DNA of 64,000 nucleotides from Halobacillus sp. Nhm2S1 (lineage in GTDB: Bacteria > Bacillota > Bacilli > Bacillales > Halobacillaceae), in the NCBI RefSeq assembly GCF_019599545.1, contig NZ_JAIEZV010000002.1, forward strand, positions 310,001 through 374,000. The letters are read 5' to 3'. Of this stretch, positions 23,723 through 33,201 are shown piece after piece. The notes under the pieces were generated by a model. The model was not told where the DNA came from. It saw nothing but the letters and a program-made list of their open reading frames with translations, and searched no databases. The translations under genes and the position numbers were made by a program. How positions within the stretch are numbered: position 1 is the stretch's first letter; each line of letters begins with the position of its first letter.

Positions 23723-26110
23723 TTGAAGAAAACGTCAAAGATTGTAACATCCGCTTTAGCCTTAGCACTCGCAGTAGGGCCAATGAGCGCCAGTGCTTTC
23801 GAAATGCCGACAACCGGTCATGAGAACGTACATAAAACTCATTCACATTCTTATGGCGGCATGCCGTTTGACGGAGCAATCGCCAATGACGAGCGGTTGA
23901 TTGAGATGTTGAAAGAAAATGGCAAAATCGCGAAAGATGCTTCACCTGCCGAGGCTGAGAAAGGTTTGAAGAAATTCCTTGAATCTAAACAGGCTTCTGC
24001 TGAAAAAGCGAAAGGTCAGTTAGATGATGAAAAAGCAGATACCAAGGCCAAATTAGAAAAGGCTATGGACAATAATAGCTTAACGAAAGGAAAAGGAAAT
24101 AAACTCGGACAAGCGGACACCCCTGATAGTGTAGAGGAAGAAGTTTATGACGGGGAAATGCGAACAGACAAAGTTCTAGTTCTTCTGGTCGACTATCCTG
24201 ATAAACCTCATAACTCTATGTCTGCTGATGAGACAGACATGTATTACGACGGGGAAGATGCGTACTCCCGTGAACATTACCAGGACATGTTGTTCGGTAC
24301 AGGCGGCTGGACAGGTCCAGACGGGAAGAACTATGTATCTATGAAACAATATTATGAACAACAATCGGGTGGAAGTTATTCTGTGGAAGGTGAAGTCGCT
24401 GGCTGGTACACAGCTAGTAAACCTGCTGCTGCCTATGGCGGGAACTATCCGACAGAAGATGGTAGTGATGTCAATGCTCGTGGGCTAGTTAAAGAAGCTC
24501 TTAAAGCTGCTGCAGCTGATCCTACAGTAGACATTGCGGACTATGACCAATGGGATCGCTATGACCTGGACGATGATGGTGACTACTTAGAACCGGACGG
24601 ATTAGTTGATCACTTGATGGTCATCCACTCTGGTGTTGGTGAAGAAGCCGGTGGTGGATCTCTTGGTTCTGATGCGATCTGGTCTCACCGTTGGAATCTT
24701 GGAGAAGTAACTCCAATCTCAGGGACAGAAGCCACTGTTGGTTACTGGGGCGGATCGATGGCAGCTTACGATTACACGATCGAGCCTGAAGACGGTGCTG
24801 TCGGAGTTATGGCGCACGAATTCGGACATGACCTTGGTCTTCCAGACGAATATGATACTCAGTACTCCGGCGCAGGTGAGCCGGTCAGCTACTGGTCTAT
24901 CATGTCGAGTGGAAGCTGGGCTGGGGACATTCCAGGTACCATGCCGACAGGATTCAGTCCTTATATGAAGGAAATGCTACAAGCTTCTGCAGTAGTAGAT
25001 AATCAGGGTACAGAAGGAAACTGGTTATCAGGATCAGAAATCGATGTTGAAGATGTCAGTGGTAATGGTAGTGAGTTCCTTTTAGACGAAGCCAATACAA
25101 AAGGTACGAACAATGATGTCGTCAAAGTCAACTTGCCACAAAAAGAAACGGTCATTAATGAGCCGGCCAGTGGTGAATATGAGTACTTCTCTGGCAGTGC
25201 AGATGGTTTACACAACTACTTAACAAAAACAATAGATCTAACTAATGCAACCAGTGCGGAATTTAATTTCAAAACTTGGTATGACATTGAAACAGACTGG
25301 GATTATGCATATGTGACTGTTGATGGTGAGCCAGTCGCAAGTGATATTACGACAAACACAAATCCATATGGTTCTAACCTCGGTAATGGAATCACTGGAA
25401 GCTCTGATGGTTGGATTGACGCTTCCTTCGACCTTTCTGCATACGCAGGTCAGGAAGTTGAAGTGGCCATTGAATACGTAACAGATGCGGCTGTATCGAA
25501 CCCAGGTCTTTATGCAGACGACCTTTCCATCGTTGTGGACGGAGAAGAAGTTGTGTTTGATGATGCAGAAGGTGATGCGAAGTTCGGCCTTGAAGGTTTC
25601 ACGAAGAATGATGGAATTAAACGTTCCGATCACTACTACCTCCTTGAGTGGAGAAGTCACAATGGCGTGGATGAAGGATTAGCAAACATCCGCCGCGGGG
25701 ACAGCCTTATGACATTCGATGATGGACTTGTCGTATGGTACGTGGATAATCAATACTCTGAGAACTGGACAGGGATCCACCCAGGAGATGGTTTTGTAGG
25801 AGTGGTTGATGCAGACCAGCATGTAAACAAGTGGAGTGATGGCAGCATTGGTGCCACTCGTTTCCAAGTACATGATGCTGCATTCAGCCTTGATAAGTCC
25901 AAAAAAATGTATTTAGATTATAGAAATCTTTTAGGTGTAACGATGAAGGATAATTACACAAAACGCACACCACTTTTTGATGACAGTGCAGATTACTCGA
26001 ACAAAGGTCTTGTAGATGCGGGCCGAAATGTTCCTGAGTATGGACTGAAGTTCAGAGTCACTGGTCAAAGTGAAGATGGTACAGTTGGTCAAGTGTTGAT
26101 CTTTAAGTAA
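23723..26110 (+). CDS. immune inhibitor A-type metalloprotease (peptidase M6)
   Basis: A 795-residue secreted zinc protease. Signal peptide: KKTSKIVTSALALALAVGPM ending near ASA at residue 25. A propeptide of about 120 residues follows. The M6 catalytic domain has the HExxH zinc motif in MAHEFGHDLGLPDEYD (His365, Glu366, His369). A C-terminal region from about residue 480 has a jelly-roll/MAM-like fold (DYAYVTVDGEPVASDI; SDGWIDASFDLSAYAGQEVE) typical of InhA proteins. Strongly acidic, as expected for a halophile exoprotein. It starts with TTG behind AAGGAAGGGG and ends at a perfect terminator. No CWB2 repeats, so it is probably released. Related proteins degrade peptides and antimicrobial proteins. 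Confidence 0.92.
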   Translation: MKKTSKIVTSALALALAVGPMSASAFEMPTTGHENVHKTHSHSYGGMPFDGAIANDERLIEMLKENGKIAKDASPAEAEKGLKKFLESKQASAEKAKGQLDDEKADTKAKLEKAMDNNSLTKGKGNKLGQADTPDSVEEEVYDGEMRTDKVLVLLVDYPDKPHNSMSADETDMYYDGEDAYSREHYQDMLFGTGGWTGPDGKNYVSMKQYYEQQSGGSYSVEGEVAGWYTASKPAAAYGGNYPTEDGSDVNARGLVKEALKAAAADPTVDIADYDQWDRYDLDDDGDYLEPDGLVDHLMVIHSGVGEEAGGGSLGSDAIWSHRWNLGEVTPISGTEATVGYWGGSMAAYDYTIEPEDGAVGVMAHEFGHDLGLPDEYDTQYSGAGEPVSYWSIMSSGSWAGDIPGTMPTGFSPYMKEMLQASAVVDNQGTEGNWLSGSEIDVEDVSGNGSEFLLDEANTKGTNNDVVKVNLPQKETVINEPASGEYEYFSGSADGLHNYLTKTIDLTNATSAEFNFKTWYDIETDWDYAYVTVDGEPVASDITTNTNPYGSNLGNGITGSSDGWIDASFDLSAYAGQEVEVAIEYVTDAAVSNPGLYADDLSIVVDGEEVVFDDAEGDAKFGLEGFTKNDGIKRSDHYYLLEWRSHNGVDEGLANIRRGDSLMTFDDGLVVWYVDNQYSENWTGIHPGDGFVGVVDADQHVNKWSDGSIGATRFQVHDAAFSLDKSKKMYLDYRNLLGVTMKDNYTKRTPLFDDSADYSNKGLVDAGRNVPEYGLKFRVTGQSEDGTVGQVLIFK

Positions 26111-26127
26111 ATGATCTTCGAACTAAG

Positions 26128-26164
26128 AAGTCACGGAAGAGGTACCTCTTCCGTGACTTTTTTC
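26128..26164 (+). terminator. terminator of the metalloprotease gene
   Basis: AAGTCACGGAAGAGGT is followed directly by its exact inverse ACCTCTTCCGTGACTT and a T-run. Confidence 0.9.
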
Positions 26165-26473
26165 TTTGCTAGATAAACCTTGTATTAAACTCCCTCATCA
26201 TGAAGGGACGATCATCAAAAGATAAACTCTTTTTATTCTTTAAGAAGAAGGCGCAGCCTACTTCACTCTGGATTCTTAATAACAGTTTTAATCCATCCAT
26301 TGTACATGAAACAATTCAAGAGGGGTGTAGCTCCTTCCAGGGTTTTACTTGTAAAGCTTGGTCAGCCCTAAGTGATCAGCTTAGATACTGTAATACTATA
26401 GACTTGCCAATAGCCGATGGGGCATCATGGACTGAAGATGACAGATTGATCAGGACCGATAGACTAACATAAG
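26165..26473 (+). other. no supported gene; region bounded by two plus-strand terminators
   Basis: A 90-codon frame (26200-26472) exists but has no ribosome binding site and its composition does not look like a real protein. What is odd is that the strong terminator immediately after it has its long T-run on the plus strand. A short untranslated transcript, or a decayed gene, is possible. Confidence 0.3.
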
Positions 26474-26512
26474 AAGAGCGCAAGCCTATAATAGGCTTGC
26501 GCTCTTTTTTTT
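26474..26512 (+). terminator. strong terminator, T-run on the plus strand
   Basis: AAGAGCGCAAGCCTAT and ATAGGCTTGCGCTCTT pair perfectly and eight T follow on the plus strand. The minus-strand exit (CTCTTCTTATG) is poorer, although the nearest downstream gene end is the minus-strand protease at 26549. Confidence 0.85.
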
Positions 26513-26548
26513 GAGGGTCTCTACAATCTAAGAGTGCCTCTCAACCGA

Positions 26549-29500
26549 TTATTCTGTTACTTTCTTCTGAAGAGCTTCTCTTACTTCTGGGCTGACAGCT
26601 CCGTCGCCACCAAGTACGGTTACAGAAGAAATGTCATTCGTGTAGACGTACTTCGTAAGATAAGCATCTACTTCTTTTGGAAGTCTTTCGTCGTCAACCA
26701 ATAGAAGCAGACCGTCATTTGCTGTGACCAGAGGAGCAGCAGCTAGTGCATCTGGATAGTTCGCTCCACTTGCTGCATAAAGTTGATCTGTGCTGTGACC
26801 AAACTCTTTAAGCAATGCTACAAGCGTGCCGTAACGGTTTGGACCAGACAGTCTTTCTACAGACAAGGCTACTTCATCTGCCTGAGCTAAGACTTCATCA
26901 GATACAACTCCCGTACCACCAGCGACATACACATCTTCATTTTCAAGTATTTCAAGAGCTTCTTCAGAAAGTTCTTCACCATTTGTAAGAACAATTGGCA
27001 TGCCGTTTGCACCAGCGATAGAAGCTGCGCTCAACGCATCTGCATAGTTCTTACCTGTGGCTAAGAAAACACCATTTCCTTCAAAGCCATACTCACTTTG
27101 CAACTCTTTGACAATCTCAAGGTTTGTACCGTAACGTGTATCGTCGGACAAACGCTTGATATTATCGGAAGCGATACTGATGGTATTCAATTGAGTGAAT
27201 ACTTCCTTATCAACAGCACCTGTTCCACCTAATACATATACATTTTCAGCTCCAAGACGCTCGATTTCAGCAAGGGCATTTTCATCCAATGTTCCTTTGC
27301 TGTTAACCGGGATAATTGGTGCATTGGTAGCGGAAGCTAGCGGTCCGGCAGATAAAGCATCCGGGAAGTCATAGCCAGTTGTGACGATGACTGTATCAGC
27401 TCCACCATCAGGATAAAGATCCTTGGAAATTTCAATGGCTGTTTCTGTACGGGTCGCACCAGAAAGCACGTCTACGACATCAGCATCCGTAGTGATTGGT
27501 ACAAGATCCAGCACTTCATCTGTATTCGCATCAAGCATATACAATGCCGCATAACCTTTAATTGGTTCATCCGGTGTTGTAATGGAAACAGGAACATCGA
27601 CAGACTCACCTACACCAATCGTTGTTGTACCTGTATCTGTAGATACTGAACCTTTTGTCTCTTCATTAGAATCATAGGATTGTACTTTTTCTTCTGTCAT
27701 GTTTAGCGTGTAATTGACTGTACCTGAACCATCACCGAAATAGTCTACAGCGATCTGGTAGTTTCCATCAGGTAGACCTGTGACAGAGAAGGCTTCACTA
27801 TCAGAAGCTGTTGCGCTTGATGCAACAATGTCTCCATCTTCGTTAAGCAGGAACAGATCTAAATCCGCAGATGTTTCTGGAGATACATCTACACTTAGGG
27901 ACACGTTATTTTCAATCTTAATATCAATCAAGTCACCATCATCTGGGATATCAGCGGCATTTTGTGTTACCTCACCAGTGATTGTTTTTGAAATAGGACC
28001 TGAGAACCCTACCGTTTCAAACTTAACTTCGGCAGAATCTTTCAAGTAATTGGTGAAAGTGATTTCTTCATTGAACTCCTGGGAAGTTGACACTTTGCCA
28101 AGGTCAATACGCCCTGGACTAGCAACTACATCTTGAGCTACAGCTTCAAGGGTATATTCATGGACTTCCTTACCTTCTTCAGGAGCGGTTGTACCATAAA
28201 CATGGACTTCCCATACGCCAGGTTCAGGAGATGGAACGACAAAGTCTTCCACATCTAAACCATTGGATCCATATCCAGCATAACCAACATAATCATTGAC
28301 TTGTGTCCCATTCGGATTGAAGACCATCATGCGGACGCGACCTTCATAGTCCCCATTCTCAACAATTGCATTCAAAGAGAAACGCAATTCACTTAATCCG
28401 GGTTCCACATCAAACGTATACCCTTTTGTTTGAGACGATTGTACTTCATCTGTTGCGCGGAATCGGTGTTTATTTTCTTCATTAAACTCATAACCTGTCA
28501 TGATTGTCTGAGCACTTCTCGCTTCTACATAAGGGGTAGATGGGTCATTGAAAATCAAATTACCTGCATTTACACCTGTTTCAAGCTTAGAAGCATCATA
28601 ACTTACAGTGATATATTCATGCTCCCCTGCTCCCAGAGTCAATTCACTAACGGAAGGTGTAAACCAATCATGAGTGGCCGAAATCTCCAAGTTCTTCTCT
28701 TCATCTGAAGGGTTTTCAACAAGAACTTCGACAGTTTCAGGGATATCTTTGTTACGAACATAAAGTCCAGGACCACCAGCGACTTTCTCTCCGTGGTAAA
28801 CAGTGACTTCTACATCCTTGACTTCATTGACAAAGTTTTCGCGCATATATTCGTAAGCTGCTGGTACATCGATCAGTCCAGCCCCTTGCTGAGCACGATC
28901 ATAACCCTCAAGCTCTCTTGATGTTTGAATCAATGCTTCTCTAGCCAGCTCGTAATCAAACGGGATACGATCTTTCAGAGCAGCGGATTTCAATAAAGCA
29001 ACGGCTCCTGCAACATACGGTGCAGACATACTTGTTCCTTGAAGGACTGCGTATGCACCTTCCCTGTCATTAAAATAATGGGCTGGATAAGCAGCAAGTG
29101 CGGAACCAGGTGCGACAACATCCGGTTTCTGATTCCCTAGTTCGTTAGGTCCTACAGAGGAGAAATACCATAGTCCTTCTCCATCAAGAGGGTTCCCTTC
29201 TGCATCCTTGCCATATGGGTAGTCCCCATATTCTTTGGCCCACATTTCAGAGTTGATGTACGCCCCTACTGAAATGACACTGCCGACATCCCCTGGGGAA
29301 CCTACTGTATCAATCCCAGGTCCGCTATTTCCTGCTGAAGTAACGAAGACGATGTCATAATCATCACTTAGGACATTCATCAGCTCTCCATAGCTGCCTT
29401 CACCAATATTCAAATCAGGCAATGATCCAAGACTCAGGTTAGCTACATCGGCATTGAATCCACCTTTATCTTCAGGCAGAGCAGCATCAATCATAGCTGT

Positions 29501-30787
29501 TTGGATGCTCCACGTATAAGCGCCACCTTCTTCTTCAAAAACACGCATACCTACGAGGTCTGCTTCAGGCGCGACACCTTCACCGGCTACTGCTCCTGTT
29601 CCATTCTCTCTCAGAGGACCATTGGCGGCAGTAATCCCTGCTACGTGGGAACCGTGACCATTAAAGTCTGTAAACAAGTTGACAGTTCTAAGTCCCGCAT
29701 CATCATTGACAAGGAAATCCAAGTCATTAACACGGAAGTTTGCACCGACAACATCATCAGTTACGTCTACATCAAACGTACCTGTTTCTCCTTCGTTGTA
29801 GCCAGTTTCATCAGAAAAGTCTCCATCATAGTCGGTGTCAACATAGACCGTGTCACCAATAAGGACTACAGCGAAGTTATCCTGATTTTCTCCACTATCT
29901 CCATTTAGATCAGCCAATGCATTGAAATGCGTCTGTCCATAATAAACAGGACCTTCTTCAGAAATTCCCATTGCAGATTTTTCTTCTTCAGTCAATTCAA
30001 AGAAGAGGACATCTCCTTCTGAGAAGTAGTTGACTTCTGAACCTTCAATAAATTCTTGATAACGCTCTTCTACTGGGTAAGCGGCTCCCACCTCAAAAGT
30101 CCAGTAGTTAGAGATTGTGTAATCTCTTACGTTAACAATCTTGGATTCTCCGAATTTCCTGGTCTCTGCAAATTCTTCTTTCGGATCTTCTCCTTCTTCT
30201 ACCTCAGGGAGATCTGTAAAGGATTCATGTCCTGGGTCTGGTCCGGAATCGATAATGGCAACTGTTGTGCCTTCCCCATCAAATTTCCCATGGAAATCAT
30301 CTACACCAGTAGCAGGATGGGTTTCCAACTGATCAGGACTTACCGTACTCTCCGTATCGACATCCCCTTCTCCTTTTGATTCAGAATCTTCTGGAGGAGG
30401 AGCAAGCTGCAATTCCGCATTGTCTCCTACAGTTCGTACAGCGTCCAATTTCACGACGTCAAAAATTTTATTTGTAGGGACATCGGCGAGATACCCGTAG
30501 TTCTTATGATTCTGTTTGACTGTAACTCCAAGCTTTTCTAGTTGTTTAGTTGCATCCGTCTTTCCATTACCAATAATGACAAGCTCTTGAACCGCTTCTT
30601 CATTATTCGCAAGAGAAACGACTTCATTATAGTTTAATAGAGTGTTGAACTTCTTCACAACGCTTGATTCTGCTTGAACGGCTCCTGGACTGTATGTACT
30701 CACTCCAGCGAAAGAAGAAGCGACAATAGCTGCACTGGCGAAAACACTTAAGGCTTTTTTCTTAGCATTCTTTTTGTTTGACACCAA
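26549..30787 (-). CDS. large subtilisin-like serine protease with three CWB2 repeats
   Basis: A 1412-residue S8-family exoprotease. Signal peptide to about residue 39 (VQAES), then a propeptide. The catalytic triad is visible: Asp180 (VAIIDSGPDPGHESF), His378 (FNGHGSHVAGI) and Ser586 (LQGTSMSAPYVAG). Asp and His are about 198 residues apart, far more than in subtilisin; the insert contains a calcium-loop-like DTDYDGDFSDE. Pyrolysin-type subtilases have a comparable insert. Residues about 640-1100 hold Ig/Fn3-like and PPC-like domains (EDGDIVASSATASDSEAF). Three CWB2 repeats (about 1105-1412) should hold it non-covalently on the wall. TTG or GTG start behind GGGAGG. Very acidic. Confidence 0.92.
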   Translation of the reverse strand: MVSNKKNAKKKALSVFASAAIVASSFAGVSTYSPGAVQAESSVVKKFNTLLNYNEVVSLANNEEAVQELVIIGNGKTDATKQLEKLGVTVKQNHKNYGYLADVPTNKIFDVVKLDAVRTVGDNAELQLAPPPEDSESKGEGDVDTESTVSPDQLETHPATGVDDFHGKFDGEGTTVAIIDSGPDPGHESFTDLPEVEEGEDPKEEFAETRKFGESKIVNVRDYTISNYWTFEVGAAYPVEERYQEFIEGSEVNYFSEGDVLFFELTEEEKSAMGISEEGPVYYGQTHFNALADLNGDSGENQDNFAVVLIGDTVYVDTDYDGDFSDETGYNEGETGTFDVDVTDDVVGANFRVNDLDFLVNDDAGLRTVNLFTDFNGHGSHVAGITAANGPLRENGTGAVAGEGVAPEADLVGMRVFEEEGGAYTWSIQTAMIDAALPEDKGGFNADVANLSLGSLPDLNIGEGSYGELMNVLSDDYDIVFVTSAGNSGPGIDTVGSPGDVGSVISVGAYINSEMWAKEYGDYPYGKDAEGNPLDGEGLWYFSSVGPNELGNQKPDVVAPGSALAAYPAHYFNDREGAYAVLQGTSMSAPYVAGAVALLKSAALKDRIPFDYELAREALIQTSRELEGYDRAQQGAGLIDVPAAYEYMRENFVNEVKDVEVTVYHGEKVAGGPGLYVRNKDIPETVEVLVENPSDEEKNLEISATHDWFTPSVSELTLGAGEHEYITVSYDASKLETGVNAGNLIFNDPSTPYVEARSAQTIMTGYEFNEENKHRFRATDEVQSSQTKGYTFDVEPGLSELRFSLNAIVENGDYEGRVRMMVFNPNGTQVNDYVGYAGYGSNGLDVEDFVVPSPEPGVWEVHVYGTTAPEEGKEVHEYTLEAVAQDVVASPGRIDLGKVSTSQEFNEEITFTNYLKDSAEVKFETVGFSGPISKTITGEVTQNAADIPDDGDLIDIKIENNVSLSVDVSPETSADLDLFLLNEDGDIVASSATASDSEAFSVTGLPDGNYQIAVDYFGDGSGTVNYTLNMTEEKVQSYDSNEETKGSVSTDTGTTTIGVGESVDVPVSITTPDEPIKGYAALYMLDANTDEVLDLVPITTDADVVDVLSGATRTETAIEISKDLYPDGGADTVIVTTGYDFPDALSAGPLASATNAPIIPVNSKGTLDENALAEIERLGAENVYVLGGTGAVDKEVFTQLNTISIASDNIKRLSDDTRYGTNLEIVKELQSEYGFEGNGVFLATGKNYADALSAASIAGANGMPIVLTNGEELSEEALEILENEDVYVAGGTGVVSDEVLAQADEVALSVERLSGPNRYGTLVALLKEFGHSTDQLYAASGANYPDALAAAPLVTANDGLLLLVDDERLPKEVDAYLTKYVYTNDISSVTVLGGDGAVSPEVREALQKKVTE

Positions 30788-30884
30788 AGTGTATAACCTC
30801 CCAAATTTTTCTGCAAATCGGTGTAAATCTACCTAGCCCTTTCCCTCCTTTATTAACAAACAATTTCAAAAAATTACAATTTTT

Positions 30885-30913
30885 ATTGTAATGTAAAGAT
30901 GTGTCTACGTCAA
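30885..30913 (-). promoter_or_regulatory. sigma-A promoter of the large S8 protease
   Basis: On the minus strand TTGACG (30908-30913) and TACAAT (30885-30890) are 17 bases apart, about 100 bases upstream of the start codon. Confidence 0.65.
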
Positions 30914-30975
30914 TGAATATTCACTCAATTTTGATAATTGTAAATACATAGGCTGAAAAGCCTGCCATTAAATAA

Positions 30976-31017
30976 AACCAATGACCCATTTCAATAAATT
31001 GGAAAAGGTCATTGGTT
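30976..31017. terminator. hairpin in the intergenic region
   Basis: AACCAATGACC pairs with GGTCATTGGTT across a 20-base loop. Lacking a clear T-run, it may be a second, backup terminator for the gene at 31138. Confidence 0.4.
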
Positions 31018-31027
31018 AAAATATTCA

Positions 31028-31081
31028 TCAAAAAATAAAGGTAGAAAGACATATATCCATCAGGTGCTTTCTACCTTTATT
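31028..31081 (-). terminator. terminator of the BsuPI/S8 protease operon
   Basis: AATAAAGGTAGAAAG and CTTTCTACCTTTATT pair over 15 bases; on the minus strand the stem runs into TTTTTTG. The rest of 30788-31137 contains the promoter and second hairpin already listed. Confidence 0.75.
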
Positions 31082-31137
31082 CTAGTTATTTTTTAAGAAT
31101 TCAGATGTCCATCATAGTCAGGGAGCAAGCTTCTCTC

Positions 31138-33201
31138 TCACTGGTAAAAAGCCTGGTCGATCTTCCATGCGTAAGGAGCAGGAATAGGGACCGTTCCTCC
31201 TACGATATGATAATCCACTCTACGATCGAACAACTGTATATTTTTTCTAGTTATGATCTCTTGATTTTCGTGGGTGATCATCACTGGACTCTCTGATTGA
31301 ACGGCAAGAGGAGCGGCTGCCATAGCGTCCGGGAAGTTACGACCAGTCACAAAATAAATGGTTCTCGCCTCTTCATTTCCAAAGATGCGGTGCATTTGAT
31401 AGTTCGTTTCGTAACGATCTTCTCCTGCAATTCTTAGAGGGTTCGCGTCCGGCAGCTCCTTTTCCACTTCTTCAGAAACAGGAACGGATCCGCCCACAAT
31501 GTAATTTTTCGTTATATTTTCAGCTTTCATATAATCATTCACAACACCTGGGATCCGGTCATGGCGCACATAAAGGACAGGGTATCCATTCATCGCACTA
31601 TATCCGGAAGCAGAGAGAGCATCAGGGAATTCTTGTCCAGAAACAATGAACGCTTTATTGGTATCAAATGGAATCAATTGATTGACAGCCACAGCTGTCT
31701 GGTACCGATCTTCCCCGAATATACGGTGAGTGTTGTATCCATTAGATGCCAAAGAAGATTGCACGTCTTTCGACAAAGCGTTGGTCCCTCCAATAAGAAG
31801 CACATCAGACGCATCCAATCTTTCTAGTTCTTTTAATATCGAAGGTGATATTTCCTGCTTCAGTTCAAGCAGAACTGGACTGTTCAAATAAGAAGCGAGC
31901 GGAGACGCGGCTAAGCTGTCAGGGAAATCCTTGGCTGTGGCCAGGATAACAAACTTCCCTTTGACTTCTTTTCCATTAATGGTAAGCTCCTTCTCCTCCA
32001 AACCTGTCCACCCTTCTTGAGAAACTTCCACAGAAGTTTCAACGGAAGTCGAACCTGATATTCGTTGGTACTGTTTCACATTACTCAAGGTATCGCCTGC
32101 ATGAATCATTCCATTCCCTAACAGAAACTCGCCACTAAGCTTTGTCGATGAGGCTTGTATTATTTTGCCCACTTGTTTTCCTGTTAGATAGGGAGAGTTT
32201 TCCATCAGCAAAGCGGCAAGTGAACTCACATGGCCTGTCGACATGCTCGTCCCATCCATAGCTTCATATCCACTTTCTTTATATGTACTCCAGATCCCTT
32301 CCCCTGGTGTCACTACATCCACGCCTGAACCATAATTGGAGAAGGAGGCCTTGGATTGTGTCTCTGTATTAAAACTTCCAACAGCCAGCACCCCTTCGAG
32401 AGCGGCCGGATACAGGGTCTCATTGCGATTGTCATTCCCTGCAGCACCCACAACGAGAACCCCCTGCTCCTGTGCATATTGAATAGCATCAGCTAAACCG
32501 AACTTATAGTTATATGTACCAAGGCTCAAATTGATAACATCCGCCCCTTGATCAACTGCATAGGTAATGCCATCAATAAGATCCGTCACATTCCCTTCAT
32601 TTGCTTCCATAATCTTCACGGGTAGGATTTTCGTTTTCCCGTGTGATACGGAAGCGACGCCTTCTTCATTATTTGTCAGTGCACTGATCAAACCAGCCAC
32701 ATGGGTGCCGTGTCCATAATGATCTTCAGGCGGCTGATCAGGATTTACGAAGTTTCTCCCTTGCAACAGTTGTCCCTTCAAGTCCGGGTGATTCAACTGA
32801 ACCCCGGAATCAATAACGGCGACCACTGTATCTTCATCAAACTTTTCCTCTTGGAAAGTCTCCCATCCTTCTTGGGCATGGATGGCTTCAAGCGTATCTT
32901 CTTGTTTATCGTAATAGTTGTCGTTAGGATACTCTCCTTGTGAGTAAACCTTCGTATCCATTTCTATGTATTCAATATCAGGGTCTTTTTTTAAAGCAGC
33001 CACTTTTTTTTGAACATCTTCTTTATGCGTTGAAATAATATCTACAGGAAAAGAAGATTTTTTAGATGCAGCTGTAATTTTGTCTTTATATTTTACGATG
33101 ATTTTGACTTCATTTCCTTCTGCTTGTGCCACTTCCGTATACGAAAAAAAAATAGATCCTATAAGGATCATCAGGATAGCTGTGTACTGATAATGCTTCA
33201 T
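31138..33201 (-). CDS. subtilisin-like serine protease with CWB2 repeats, coupled to an inhibitor gene
   Basis: A 687-residue S8 protease. Signal peptide MKHYQYTAILMILIGSIFFS ending near AQA, a short I9-like propeptide (residues about 30-88), and catalytic residues Asp131 (VVAVIDSGVQLNHPDL), His164 (HYGHGTHVAG) and Ser319 (MDGTSMSTGHVSS), with normal subtilisin spacing. Three CWB2 repeats occupy about residues 378-687; they are more diverged than those of the nuclease and GDSL proteins. Its ATG overlaps the stop of the membrane-anchored BsuPI-type gene (ATGA at 33198-33201), so inhibitor and protease are made together. A wall-bound protease kept in check by its partner is the natural reading. 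Confidence 0.92.
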   Translation of the reverse strand: MKHYQYTAILMILIGSIFFSYTEVAQAEGNEVKIIVKYKDKITAASKKSSFPVDIISTHKEDVQKKVAALKKDPDIEYIEMDTKVYSQGEYPNDNYYDKQEDTLEAIHAQEGWETFQEEKFDEDTVVAVIDSGVQLNHPDLKGQLLQGRNFVNPDQPPEDHYGHGTHVAGLISALTNNEEGVASVSHGKTKILPVKIMEANEGNVTDLIDGITYAVDQGADVINLSLGTYNYKFGLADAIQYAQEQGVLVVGAAGNDNRNETLYPAALEGVLAVGSFNTETQSKASFSNYGSGVDVVTPGEGIWSTYKESGYEAMDGTSMSTGHVSSLAALLMENSPYLTGKQVGKIIQASSTKLSGEFLLGNGMIHAGDTLSNVKQYQRISGSTSVETSVEVSQEGWTGLEEKELTINGKEVKGKFVILATAKDFPDSLAASPLASYLNSPVLLELKQEISPSILKELERLDASDVLLIGGTNALSKDVQSSLASNGYNTHRIFGEDRYQTAVAVNQLIPFDTNKAFIVSGQEFPDALSASGYSAMNGYPVLYVRHDRIPGVVNDYMKAENITKNYIVGGSVPVSEEVEKELPDANPLRIAGEDRYETNYQMHRIFGNEEARTIYFVTGRNFPDAMAAAPLAVQSESPVMITHENQEIITRKNIQLFDRRVDYHIVGGTVPIPAPYAWKIDQAFYQ

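Noticed and set aside
26200-26472. 90-codon frame between two terminators
   Set aside because: No ribosome binding site, no recognisable domain, and composition unlike the neighbouring proteins; kept only as a possible transcript region.
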